From assembly GCA_963681505.1 (NCBI GenBank), contig OY811971.1, positions 9,047,991-9,111,990 of the forward strand: a stretch of 64,000 nt of DNA, given 5' to 3'. The notes beneath the pieces were generated by a model. The model saw only the letters and a program-made list of their open reading frames with translations. It had not been told where the DNA came from and did no database searches. A program made the translations under genes and the position numbers. This DNA comes from Eunapius fragilis. Its lineage: Eukaryota > Porifera > Demospongiae > Spongillida > Spongillidae. Positions 12,841-25,000 of this stretch are shown here, piece by piece (within the stretch, counting starts at the first letter, position 1; each line of letters begins with the position of its first letter).

Positions 12841-14025
12841 GTATGGTTTCAACTGAAACAATCATAATACATAATATGTGTATTCCTCACTGCGCACAGC
12901 ACCATGAATGATCATCGTGACTGATCACTGCATTAATTCAGAACTGGAGACACCAAAAAACATGGCTGCCGCTCTTCCCGGCATGACACTGTAGCCTCTC
13001 TATACGCGCATTCTATTCTCTGAACTAGGCATCTTAAGTAACGTGGCTTTTGACAATATAATCATAATATAATAGATCCAGTAGATTATAAAACAAATGC
13101 TACGTTGCATGAAAATTATAATAGGGTGTGGCATTGCTGTGGGTTGTAATTATTAGCCGATAGCTGTATGCAAGTGTCCATCTGCACCTAGCACCATTGG
13201 TATGATTTTGTTTGGATCCATGTCTGTATATTGTAGTTGGACGCATACCATTATGCTATTATTCGGTTGTTGATCCATGCCTTCATACGGTTGGAGATGA
13301 TTAAAATGGTAATGTTCTTCAAAAGAACGGTTATAATAAATGGAATGTTTTCCTAATTGTACTATTTAATGTGAATGCACATCACATTATGAATCATTAT
13401 ATCCATGATTAAGATAAGTTCCACGAACTAACGTGGGCAATTGTTTATTAATAATGAGCTTATTTCGAAAGGGTCTTCATTGAACGAAGCATTGTGGATA
13501 ATTATTAATTCATGAGATTGTAACTATAATGCTTGCATTACTCCTGCTCTTTTGTGATCGAATACGTCGCGGACATATTATATCTCAATACGTATATGAA
13601 GGTCATGAACAGTTTTTAACTGCGAATGGCTCATTACAGTTCATTACTAAATGCATAACTGTAGTAAAGTCCGTCTATGCTGAAGTGGATGGTTCGTTAC
13701 TACATGGATAATTGCAGTAAGGAAGTTCTATGCTGCAGTGATGTATTTGATTACAAAAGCACCGCGTTAAACATTAATGTATCCTACAAGAAATGAGATG
13801 ACAATGCATGATCTATTCTTTTTAGATCAGCTGTTATTAACTACCAATAATGCCTGTATTTAAATCTAAGCGATTTATATTAATACAGTGATGTACTTTC
13901 ACCATGCACAGTTCAACAAAGCATAATGCATGTTTCACGACAGTTCATTAGAGATTGCTAAATACAAACCATATTCATTCCTACATCGCACTGTATTGCA
14001 ATATAAGAGTGAAAAGCTTATGATA

Positions 14026-14601
14026 AGTACAGTGAAATGTCAGAAAAGTGAAGGAAGACCCACTAGTGTATTATGAAAGCGGCTGGCGATCGTGCAAATG
14101 GTGACAGGACTAATCGTACCAGGATGTGCAGTAAAATACTACTCAGGTATGTTAAGACTGGCTACACTGTATTTGGAATTTGAATTTTCTGCGAATTCAA
14201 ACATTACAACATGCCGCATTTCTGTTTGGGTACTTCTTGAAGCAATTCTCTTTATACCAAATCTTTGTTCAATGATCCCGCAAATTAATTCAATTGATAG
14301 TTGTCATAGCAACCTATGAAGTACAGTGAAATGTCAGAAAAGTGAAGGAAGACCCACTAGTGTATTATGAAAGCGGCTGGCGATCGTGCAAATGGTGACA
14401 GGACTAATCGTACCAGGATGTGCAGTAAAATACTACTCAGGTATGTTAAGACTGGCTACACTGTATTTGATTTTCTGCGAATTCAAACATTACAACATGC
14501 CGCATTTCTGTTTGGGTACTTCTTGAAGCAATTCTCTTTATACCAAATCTTTGTTCAATGATCCCGCAAATTAATTCAATTGATAGTTGTCATAGCAACC
14601 T
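14026..14601 (+). repeat. Direct tandem duplication of about 294 bp
   Basis: Copy 1 (14026-14318) and copy 2 (14320-14601) both begin gtacagtgaaatgtcag and end catagcaacct. Copy 2 lacks 12 bp present in copy 1 near 14172-14185. In the right arm the counterpart of copy 1 is interrupted by the TTAA element at 17248-17725. Base composition is less ATG-rich than the surrounding modules; small frames of 64-75 codons run through each copy but have no recognisable domain. Confidence 0.93.
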
Positions 14602-15061
14602 TAGTAGTTTAATGCACCGCGCTCCGAAATATGGGGGCGTTTCTTTACGTTTTCGCAAAACCCGTGTGATTTAATATCGTTGTTTGTGGACAAAAACAGT
14701 TCAGTATTGTTTACTTGATACTGGTCTAACTATTGTGGGTGGGCACAACGAAATCTAACATCGTTTGCATAAGTTGCACAACGAAAATGTACTTATTTTT
14801 TCGCAGTTTTAATGTTTGTCTGCAAGCGCTCGAAGCGTTTCGCAATAGTGATCTAAAAGCCTAGTATAATGATTAAATATGGGTATCCCAGAAGTAGAAG
14901 AACTGCAGAAACATGCGAAAAATTATTCTTTAATCACCCGGGTTTTCAATTCTTACATTAAGTCAATTATTTCACCGTGCGTAACCGTTGTCATAGAAAC
15001 AACATTATATATTAATTATGCGTTATCAATCAAAAATGTATTGGACATTTTTATTTTTTGA
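14602..15061 (+). other. Gene-like patch with a 60-codon frame
   Basis: Composition changes here: more GC, CpG-containing words such as cgctcgaagcgtttcgc (14827-14843), and none of the family modules. An ATG at 14879 opens a 60-codon frame starting MGIPEVEELQKHAKNYS and ending TGA near 15061, without a domain I recognise. It could be the promoter and first exon of a captured host or transposon gene, or part of an inserted element. Both arms carry it identically (mirror 16338-16797). Coding is unproven. Confidence 0.35.
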
Positions 15062-15395
15062 ATTTTGATAAATAAACGCTTCCCTTGGCAGCCATTTAAG
15101 TGTTGTCAGTCTTAACACACCTGAGTTACTAATCAAGTGTGTGTTCCGTACATTGCATTACATGTGCAGTCCCTTGTCATCATAATACACATACAATAAT
15201 TATGCATGCAATATCTACTATACATGTGGCAAACGTGGTCTTTTGAAGGGGTGGACCTACTCATCACGCCATGGTTAACCCTTCTCGTCTGCGAGCACCC
15301 ATTGAGTGGTTTGCTGCATAAAAATGATTCGTCCTCTTTGTTATCTGCCCTTCCCATTGCAGATCATGGCTTCCATCTTAAGAAAGGATAGTTTC

Positions 15396-16003
15396 TCATT
15401 GAAGATGCAATGTTACTATAATATTCATCACAGATTCTGACATGATGACCGATAGCTATGTACACGATGCAGTTTATTACGGTTGGATGACCACATCCTA
15501 ACTTGCTGATATAAGAAAGAATATGTGATCAATTGTAGTTAAAGCGCTCATGTACAATCACAATGCTTAGTTGAACAAGTTAAATTGAGATTGGCTAGTA
15601 ACTTCTAATAACAATGTCGGCCGTAGATCGTTTATGGGGTTGGACGTTGGTGTCAAAGTATAAACGGTTTATTACGAATGGCTCATTAAAGTTTTTTGAT
15701 GGTGCATGGATATAAGTTACGACTATGCAGAAGTGATGTTCATTTGATGATTCATTACATCATGGATATACATGCAGGAAGCTCTGACTATGCTGAAGAG
15801 ATGTTTTTATTAATTCCATATGCAAACAGAACTAATTAATGTATCATACAAGTAATGAGAAATGTACAATGCATGCATGTATAATTTCTACTACTCGGCT
15901 GTTATAAACTACCAGTAACGTCAAAATTATATAAATCATTTATCCTGCATATATGGGATTATTTTTAACAGTGTGAAAAGCTCAGGGAAGCTCAAAGCAT
16001 CAC
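15396..16003. other. Single-copy spacer at palindrome centre
   Basis: These 608 bp lie between the two arms and are not self-complementary. Pairing stops at gtttc (15391-15395) on the left and gaaac (16004-16008) on the right. The spacer is made of the same degenerate modules as the arms: 15610-15670 is a reverse-oriented relative of a module at about 5900-5970, and 15820-15990 resembles 8450-8600. On the right edge the sequence aaagcatcac runs into the arm just as it does in a related copy at 8600-8612, so the right junction looks ancestral. The left junction (gtttc to tcattgaag) looks like the new joint. Confidence 0.9.
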
Positions 16004-19000
16004 GAAACTATCCTTTCTTAAGATGGAAGCCATGATCTGCAATGGGAAGGGCAGATAACAAAGAGGACGAATCATTTTTATGCAGCAAACCACTCAATGG
16101 GTGCTCGCAGACGAGAAGGGTTAACCATGGCGTGATGAGTAGGTCCACCCCTTCAAAAGACCACGTTTGCCACATGTATAGTAGATATTGCATGCATAAT
16201 TATTGTATGTGTATTATGATGACAAGGGACTGCACATGTAATGCAATGTACGGAACACACACTTGATTAGTAACTCAGGTGTGTTAAGACTGACAACACT
16301 TAAATGGCTGCCAAGGGAAGCGTTTATTTATCAAAATTCAAAAAATAAAAATGTCCAATACATTTTTGATTGATAACGCATAATTAATATATAATGTTGT
16401 TTCTATGACAACGGTTACGCACGGTGAAATAATTGACTTAATGTAAGAATTGAAAACCCGGGTGATTAAAGAATAATTTTTCGCATGTTTCTGCAGTTCT
16501 TCTACTTCTGGGATACCCATATTTAATCATTATACTAGGCTTTTAGATCACTATTGCGAAACGCTTCGAGCGCTTGCAGACAAACATTAAAACTGCGAAA
16601 AAATAAGTACATTTTCGTTGTGCAACTTATGCAAACGATGTTAGATTTCGTTGTGCCCACCCACAATAGTTAGACCAGTATCAAGTAAACAATACTGAAC
16701 TGTTTTTGTCCACAAACAACGATATTAAATCACACGGGTTTTGCGAAAACGTAAAGAAACGCCCCCATATTTCGGAGCGCGGTGCATTAAACTACTAAGG
16801 TTGCTATGACAACTATCAATTGAATTAATTTGCGGGATCATTGAACAAAGATTTGGTATAAAGAGAATTGCTTCAAGAAGTACCCAAACAGAAATGCGGC
16901 ATGTTGTAATGTTTGAATTCGCAGAAAATCAAATACAGTGTAGCCAGTCTTAACATACCTGAGTAGTATTTTACTGCACATCCTGGTACGATTAGTCCTG
17001 TCACCATTTGCACGATCGCCAGCCGCTTTCATAATACACTAGTGGGTCTTCCTTCACTTTTCTGACATTTCACTGTACTTCATAGGTTGCTATGACAACT
17101 ATCAATTGAATTAATTTGCGGGATCATTGAACAAAGATTTGGTATAAAGAGAATTGCTTCAAGAAGTACCCAAACAGAAATGCGGCATGTTGTAATGTTT
17201 GAATTCGCAGAAAATTCAAATTCCAAATACAGTGTAGCCAGTCTTAATGTCTAATGTCCTGGGCGTACCCCGCGGTGCACGTTTGTACACCGCGGGGTAC
17301 GCAAAACAAAGTTTTTTGCATTCCGCCGTTTCAGCATTCTAATGAAATTTGACTGTTATGCCACGTTGTATAAGTCCTTATCAGTTTGGGCTGAAGCTTT
17401 GAAGGCCTAGTACCTTTCGCTGCTGATACAACAAGTCGCCACAGCGGAGGTACACTGTACGGCGAGTGTACGCGGTAATTGAAAAATAATAATAACGTAC
17501 ATACCGGAAGTTTCGCGTACCTCCGCTGTGACAAGTTGCCGTAAGAGCAGCGAACGGTATTAGGCCTTCAATGCTTCGGCCCAGGCAGATAAGAACTTAT
17601 ACAACGTGGCATAACAGTCAAACTTCACTAGAATGCTGAAACGGCGGAATGCAAAAATCTTTGTTTTGCGTACCCCGCGGTGTACAAACGTGCACCGCGG
17701 GGTACGCCCAGGACATTAGACAAATTTAACATACCTGAGTAGTATTTTACTGCACATCCTGGTACGATTAGTCCTGTCACCATTTGCACGATCGCCAGCC
17801 GCTTTCATAATACACTAGTGGGTCTTCCTTCACTTTTCTGACATTTCACTGTACTTATCATAAGCTTTTCACTCTTATATTGCAATACAGTGCGATGTAG
17901 GAATGAATATGGTTTGTATTTAGCAATCTCTAATGAACTGTCGTGAAACATGCATTATGCTTTGTTGAACTGTGCATGGTGAAAGTACATCACTGTATTA
18001 ATATAAATCGCTTAGATTTAAATACAGGCATTATTGGTAGTTAATAACAGCTGATCTAAAAAGAATAGATCATGCATTGTCATCTCATTTCTTGTAGGAT
18101 ACATTAATGTTTAACGCGGTGCTTTTGTAATCAAATACATCACTGCAGCATAGAACTTCCTTACTGCAATTATCCATGTAGTAACGAACCATCCACTTCA
18201 GCATAGACGGACTTTACTACAGTTATGCATTTAGTAATGAACTGTAATGAGCCATTCGCAGTTAAAAACTGTTCATGACCTTCATATACGTATTGAGATA
18301 TAATATGTCCGCGACGTATTCGATCACAAAAGAGCAGGAGTAATGCAAGCATTATAGTTACAATCTCATGAATTAATAATTATCCACAATGCTTCGTTCA
18401 ATGAAGACCCTTTCGAAATAAGCTCATTATTAATAAACAATTGCCCACGTTAGTTCGTGGAACTTATCTTAATCATGGATATAATGATTCATAATGTGAT
18501 GTGCATTCACATTAAATAGTACAATTAGGAAAACATTCCATTTATTATAACCGTTCTTTTGAAGAACATTACCATTTTAATCATCTCCAACCGTATGAAG
18601 GCATGGATCAACAACCGAATAATAGCATAATGGTATGCGTCCAACTACAATATACAGACATGGATCCAAACAAAATCATACCAATGGTGCTAGGTGCAGA
18701 TGGACACTTGCATACAGCTATCGGCTAATAATTACAACCCACAGCAATGCCACACCCTATTATAATTTTCATGCAACGTAGCATTTGTTTTATAATCTAC
18801 TGGATCTATTATATTATGATTATATTGTCAAAAGCCACGTTACTTAAGATGCCTAGTTCAGAGAATAGAATGCGCGTATAGAGAGGCTACAGTGTCATGC
18901 CGGGAAGAGCGGCAGCCATGTTTTTTGGTGTCTCCAGTTCTGAATTAATGCAGTGATCAGTCACGATGATCATTCATGGTGCTGTGCGCAGTGAGGAATA

Positions 19001-22000
19001 CACATATTATGTATTATGATTGTTTCAGTTGAAACCATACCCTACATATAGTTCTATGACAAAGCACATTGCATAGTTTTTAGACAAAAACACATTTCAT
19101 AGTTCAATGAAGAAAATACATAGTATATAGTTGACTGTCAAAAGCACATTGTATAGTTTAATGACAAAAGCACATTGACAAAAGCACATTGCATAGCTCA
19201 GTGACGGATGCATAGTAGTATAGCTCAATAGAAAAGCACATTGGATAGTTCGCTCTTACAGAAGAAAGTGCATAGTTCAGTGTGACAAAAGCGCATCGAA
19301 CGTAACGGATCGTTTCCCAGTGTAAATTATATTCTTGAAGCATGAATAAATATTCTAAAAGATCTCAGTACTTCAGAAGCATGAATATAATGCCAATCTC
19401 AAAAGTTCAGGAGTAATGCAAGCATTATATCGCATTGAATTAAGCATTGTGATTATAAATCATGGCTTCTCACTATAATAATTTTATTTTCACTCATCCA
19501 ACTGTGTCAACGTGTTAGGATCCATGCATTCGCATGGTTAGATGTGATTAACAGCTTTTCTTTTCAATAGCAAACTTATGCGCATCTGCAATGTGCTTTC
19601 CCCATTGCCCATGCTATGAATTATAAACATCACATTCATTTTAAAAACAATCTTTATATAAGATGAGACAGGTTAATAGTTTTATTAGGGACCTTGAAAA
19701 GCCTTTCTGAACAAATTACAATTGTTTCGGTGCGATAAGCAGAACGTATGTATTACCTTACTGTACTTTTGAGATCGGATGGTATACATCGTTCTATTGA
19801 GATGGAAAGGACATAACCTTAAACCACCGAAAGGTATGTAGATGAATCTTTAAATGTAGTATACAATGATTTATGTACCATGTATGGTATGCTCATTAGA
19901 TCAATTATTAATAACCATATTATTAATATCTGCTGTCTCAGTGCCATCCCTTTACACATTGTAGAAGTGGGCATATCACCCGGGGCAGCAGCAAAGGCAA
20001 CAGAGTAACGCAAACATAGGAACAACGACGCGAAGTGTGCAGAGTTGGGATGGCGCTGCATTAGAATGGTGGTGGAGTCTTATGGCTGTTGGGGCACAGA
20101 GGCGAGGCAGGCTTTGTCGCAGCCAATTGGCCTCACGACTGGCTGTTCGAACCAACACTTACAAATCCCAAATGCTTAACAGCCTACAGGGTCGTCTTTA
20201 CCTCACTTTGATTAGGTGCAATGCTAGAGCCATACTTAGCAGGACTCACTTTGCTCCTTGTGAGCAAGTTGTTCCGACAATGTTTTTGTCTAGGTGTTTG
20301 GTATGTGTATTCTTGTTCCAATATGTACTTTTGTAACCTATCGTCATCGGCTTGGTCGATTATTAAAGCTACTAGTAATGTAGATTCCTTCAATGAAAAA
20401 AGCACATTGCTAGTATTTCTACATTTCTGTGCTAGGTTACATGTGATATGTACAGAACATCAACACTTCAGTATTAAGATGGATATGACTTTTGTGACTT
20501 ATACAAGTTTTTAGTTCAATGAGAAAAGCACAATGTTTGAGACGCGCCTATATAGAATTTACATTGCTCCATTATAATAATCATAATCTCTCTGAATGAT
20601 ATTAGGCCCAATGCATTGATCAATTTGCTCAACGCTTTAACAGGCATACATGAATTATTTTAGTATCGAACTTTCCAACCATTTCAATTCATAGCGATAA
20701 CGCTCTTAGCTGGAAGCTTACATCAGTATAAAAGTGTATTGACCGACGAATGAAACTTCCTAAATTCATGACCCTCTTGTATGATAAACTGTTTTGTGCT
20801 TTGTCTATGTATAGGGCCCAACCGACTCGCTTGTCTTTGATCTATGCAATGTGCTTCCCTATTGAGCTGTATTATGCGAACTATGTAATGTGCTTTTCAA
20901 CTGAGCAATACTCTGTGTGAGTATAGCCGGTAATGTAATAGCATAATCCGATGAGTCCAATAACAATATACAGACACGGATCCAAACAAAAAAAATAATG
21001 CTTGGTAGAGATGGGCACAATGCTTTGAGGTTACTGGTGTCGATCTCAATAGAACGATAATAATAATATGTATATTAGCCGATCGCAGAATACGTACTTT
21101 CTGCTATTCGCAATGAACAAATGGTAATTGTTCACTTGTCCCATCTGTATTTATAACCTTATTATCATCATACCTATATAGCATAGGCGATGAGAAAGCA
21201 CATTGCATATGCATATACTTTTGCTATTGAGCTGTTAATTGTGCGCATCCAACCATGCATAACAATGGATCCTATAATGTTGATACGTTTGAATGAATGA
21301 TATATAATCATAATGCTTAGTTCAATGCGATAAAAGCTCAATGCTTGCATTCTTTTGATATTGGCATTATGGGTATTTACCATAATAATTCATGCTTCAT
21401 CAAATGAGATCTTTTAGAATATAATTTACACAATGATACGAACCGTTACGTGTCACGCGCTTTTGTCATTGAACGATGCAATGTGCTTCCCTATTGCTTT
21501 CGTCATTGAACTATGCAATGTGCATTTAAATGTCAATGAACTATGATATGTGCTTTTGATGTACTTAGTCATTGAGTGTTTCATTCATTGAACAATGGAA
21601 TGTATTTTTTATCTAAAAACAATGCAATGTGCTTTGTCATAGAACTATTCATAATGTAGGGTATTTATTAAAAGCAGAAACAATCTTAATGCATTATATG
21701 TGCTTTCTCATTGCGCACAGTACCACGAATGTTTATCGTGACTGATCACATCTTTCTGTCCCACACTTTAGAGATCGGCTAATAATTACAACCCACAGCA
21801 ATGTGAAACAATTCTAGCATCTTTCTGTGTTCATAATTTACTGTATTGCGATTTCCAAAAGCCACGTTACTCGTTCAGAGAAACGAATGCCCGCATAAAT
21901 CATCATTACTAAAAATAATATTAAATATAGCATGAATTAACAGCAAACTTAACAGCAAAGGCCGTTGCACATTTCTCTGAATAAAGCAAAGGCCGACATT

Positions 22001-25000
22001 GACGTAGCATATTTATCTGTCGTAATATGCTTTGTTCAGAGAAATATGCAACGTCAATGTCGGCCTTTGCTTTATTGTACAACGTGAATGCCGGCCTTTG
22101 CTGTTACGTTTGCTGTTAATTCATGCTATATTTAATATTGTCATGGGCGTTGCTAGTTATTTTTATAGTACCCTATAAGCATCGTAAATGTACGCCCCAT
22201 GACGTTTACTGTAATGATGATTATGATTCTGTTATCCATAAATATCAGCATGATAGAAGACATTCTCATTCAATTCAGGATCTCAAACGCACGTAACGCG
22301 CTGATGTTTCACTGTATAATTAATATGCTAACAGATGATAATAATGAGTCATTAGTAATTCGGCTTGATATAAATAGCCGCTCTCATAAGAGCACAGGAG
22401 TACTGCAAGCATTGAGCTTATATAGAGCAATAACCTCACGAATGAGCACTGCTTCGTTCAATGCGACAAGACATAAGCCTTTACCCATGGAACTTTTCTT
22501 AATCATGGAGATAATGATTCATAAAGGTATAAGCAGTAATGTGTGCATTCTCGTTGAATAGATTCCATTCATTATTTGAAGTACGTTTTAATCATCTCCA
22601 ACCGTATCAAGGCATGGATCAAAAACCGGATAATAACATAACGGGATGTGACCAACAATATAGAGGCAGTCCAACAATGTAGAGGCATGGATGAATGAGT
22701 CCAACAATATAGAGGCATGGATTAAATCGTACTTAGTAAACAGATGGGCACTATGCATGTATCGCAACAGCTCCTTTGAGATCGACTAATAATTACAACC
22801 CACAGCAATGTAACACCCTATTAACAGTTTCAACAAGTTGCCATCAATAATCATTAAATTTATTCAAATGATTCAAAATAGTTTAACTTGTTGATTGGTT
22901 ATGATTTAGAACTGTAGAGAGATGCTTTTCTCATTGAACGAATCTAACCCATCATCTGTCAGTTTATTTCAAAGCATTACTGCTATTAAATAATCACAAC
23001 GTCAATCAATGACGTAAAGCCGTATTAATTAACATTATACTGCATATAAATTATTACAAATAGAGTGAAAACCACGCTTATTATTCCGGATGATTATTTC
23101 AAGGGGGAAAGCACAAGGCATATATAATCTCTCCATGATTCCCTTCTCTTCTTGGAATAACCTTTGTTTATGCAAGCACGTTTGTCGGTTGCATAAACAA
23201 AGGTTCGTCCTCTTGGTATCGGCCCTTCCCATTGCAGATCATGGCTTCCATCTAAAGAAAGGAGTTTCGTGATGCTTTGTGTTCCACAGTATTAAGAATA
23301 ATCCCATAGATTTATATGCAGGATAGATGATTTATAACATTCGACGTTAATGGTAGTTTATAACAGCCGAGTAGTAGAAAATATACATTCATGCATTGTA
23401 CATTTCTCATTACGTGTATGATACATTATTAGTTCTATTTAACGCAATGCCTTTGGAATTAATAATTTGAAGTTACTAGTCAATCTCTAAGCATTCCGTT
23501 TAAATTATTTAATATTTCACTTATTCAACTAAGCAATATCAACCACAATTGTTCACAATTTCATTCATATATCAACATGTTGGGATGCATAAAATCATAA
23601 CCAATCAACAAGTTTAACCATTTTGAATTAAATAATTACCGATGGGCTTGATTAGTAACATGTTAAAATTGTTAACTTACTTAAATGTTGAAACTTAATG
23701 TACCATCATATGTAAAGGCCGCGAGATTTAAAATCACCAAGCATAATGATCGTATATCTGTAATGCAGTGCGATATTTAAATTCCCGTTGCATATTTCTC
23801 TGAACAAAGCATATTGCCGTAGCATTGTAAATGACGTTGACTGTCTAATGATGATTAAGTTCTATATAAACATATCAATAAAAAAATATCAGCATGTTAA
23901 AAGAATGATGCATCAAACATGATTTATGGTTTTCCATTCTATTAAGAATCTCAAACGTACGTAACGGATCGTTTCACTGCGTAAATAATTTTCTAAAACA
24001 TTTCATTGCTACAACAATGCGTCATTAGTAATTCGGCTTGACTTTGTTACAAATAGTTATAAATCGCCGATCTCAAAAGTGCAGGAGTAATGGTAGCGTT
24101 GAGCTTATGTAGAGGAAAGACACTTGTAGAAACCTTTGCTTCGTTCAATGAGGAAAGACACTTGCATGCAATAAGCTATTGTTTATAAACCATTTCCCAC
24201 GATAGTCCACGTCACTTATCTAAATAATGATTCATAATCGTAAAAGCAGTGATGTGCATCAATATTTAATAGTACAACCACGTACCACTTATTGTTTCCA
24301 TTGCTTGGAAGTACAAGTCCATTTCAACGTCATCAATGCATGCATGGCCTTATCTTGCATAATGAGATGACACATGGATCCGAAAAAATAAAATTGTACC
24401 AATAATGCTGCTTCAGATAAATACTATATCGCTACCGAAGGAAAGAAACCTTTGCTTCGTTCAATGAGGAAAGACACAATAAGCTATTGTTTATAAACCA
24501 TTTCCCACGATAGTCCACGTCACTTATCTAAATAATGATTCATAATCGTAAAAGCAGTGATGTGCATCAATATTTAATAGTACAACCACGTACCACTTAT
24601 TATTTCCATTGCTTGGAAGTACAAGTCCATTTCAACGTCATCAATGCATGCATGGCCTTATCTTGCATAATGAGATGACACATGGATCCGAAAAAATAAA
24701 ATTGTACCAATAATGCTGCTTCAGATAGATACTATGCATGAATGTATCGCTACCGCTCCTTTACATAACCCACTTATTACATCCCGCAGCGATGTGAAAC
24801 CGTATATTCATGCATAGTAGCGTTTATAATCCACTGCATTACACATAAGATGACTAGTTCAGAGAAAAGGAAAATTAGCAATGGGCGCATACCGACATCC
24901 AATATTTTAATAAAAGGTATTAAACTGTGATCAGTTGGGATGAACATTCATGCTGCTGTGTTCAATGAGAAATACACATTATGCATTATGATTGATTCAG

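Larger units (their letters stand above)
1..15395 (+). repeat. Left arm of giant near-perfect palindrome
   Basis: The reverse complement of this stretch is found at 16004-31841. Left plus right positions add up to 31842 for bases 1 to about 2050, to 31881 from about 2117 to 14150, and to 31399 from about 14160 to 15395. The two steps are explained exactly by a 39-bp unit present only on the left and a 482-bp insertion (element plus target duplication) present only on the right. The one substitution noticed is g at 9487 against a at 22394. The sequence is AT-rich, dense in ATG/CAT-type words, and made of degenerate modules in both orientations; open frames are short and mirrored simply because the DNA is mirrored. 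Base 1 is still paired, so the outer end of this arm lies outside the window. Confidence 0.97.
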
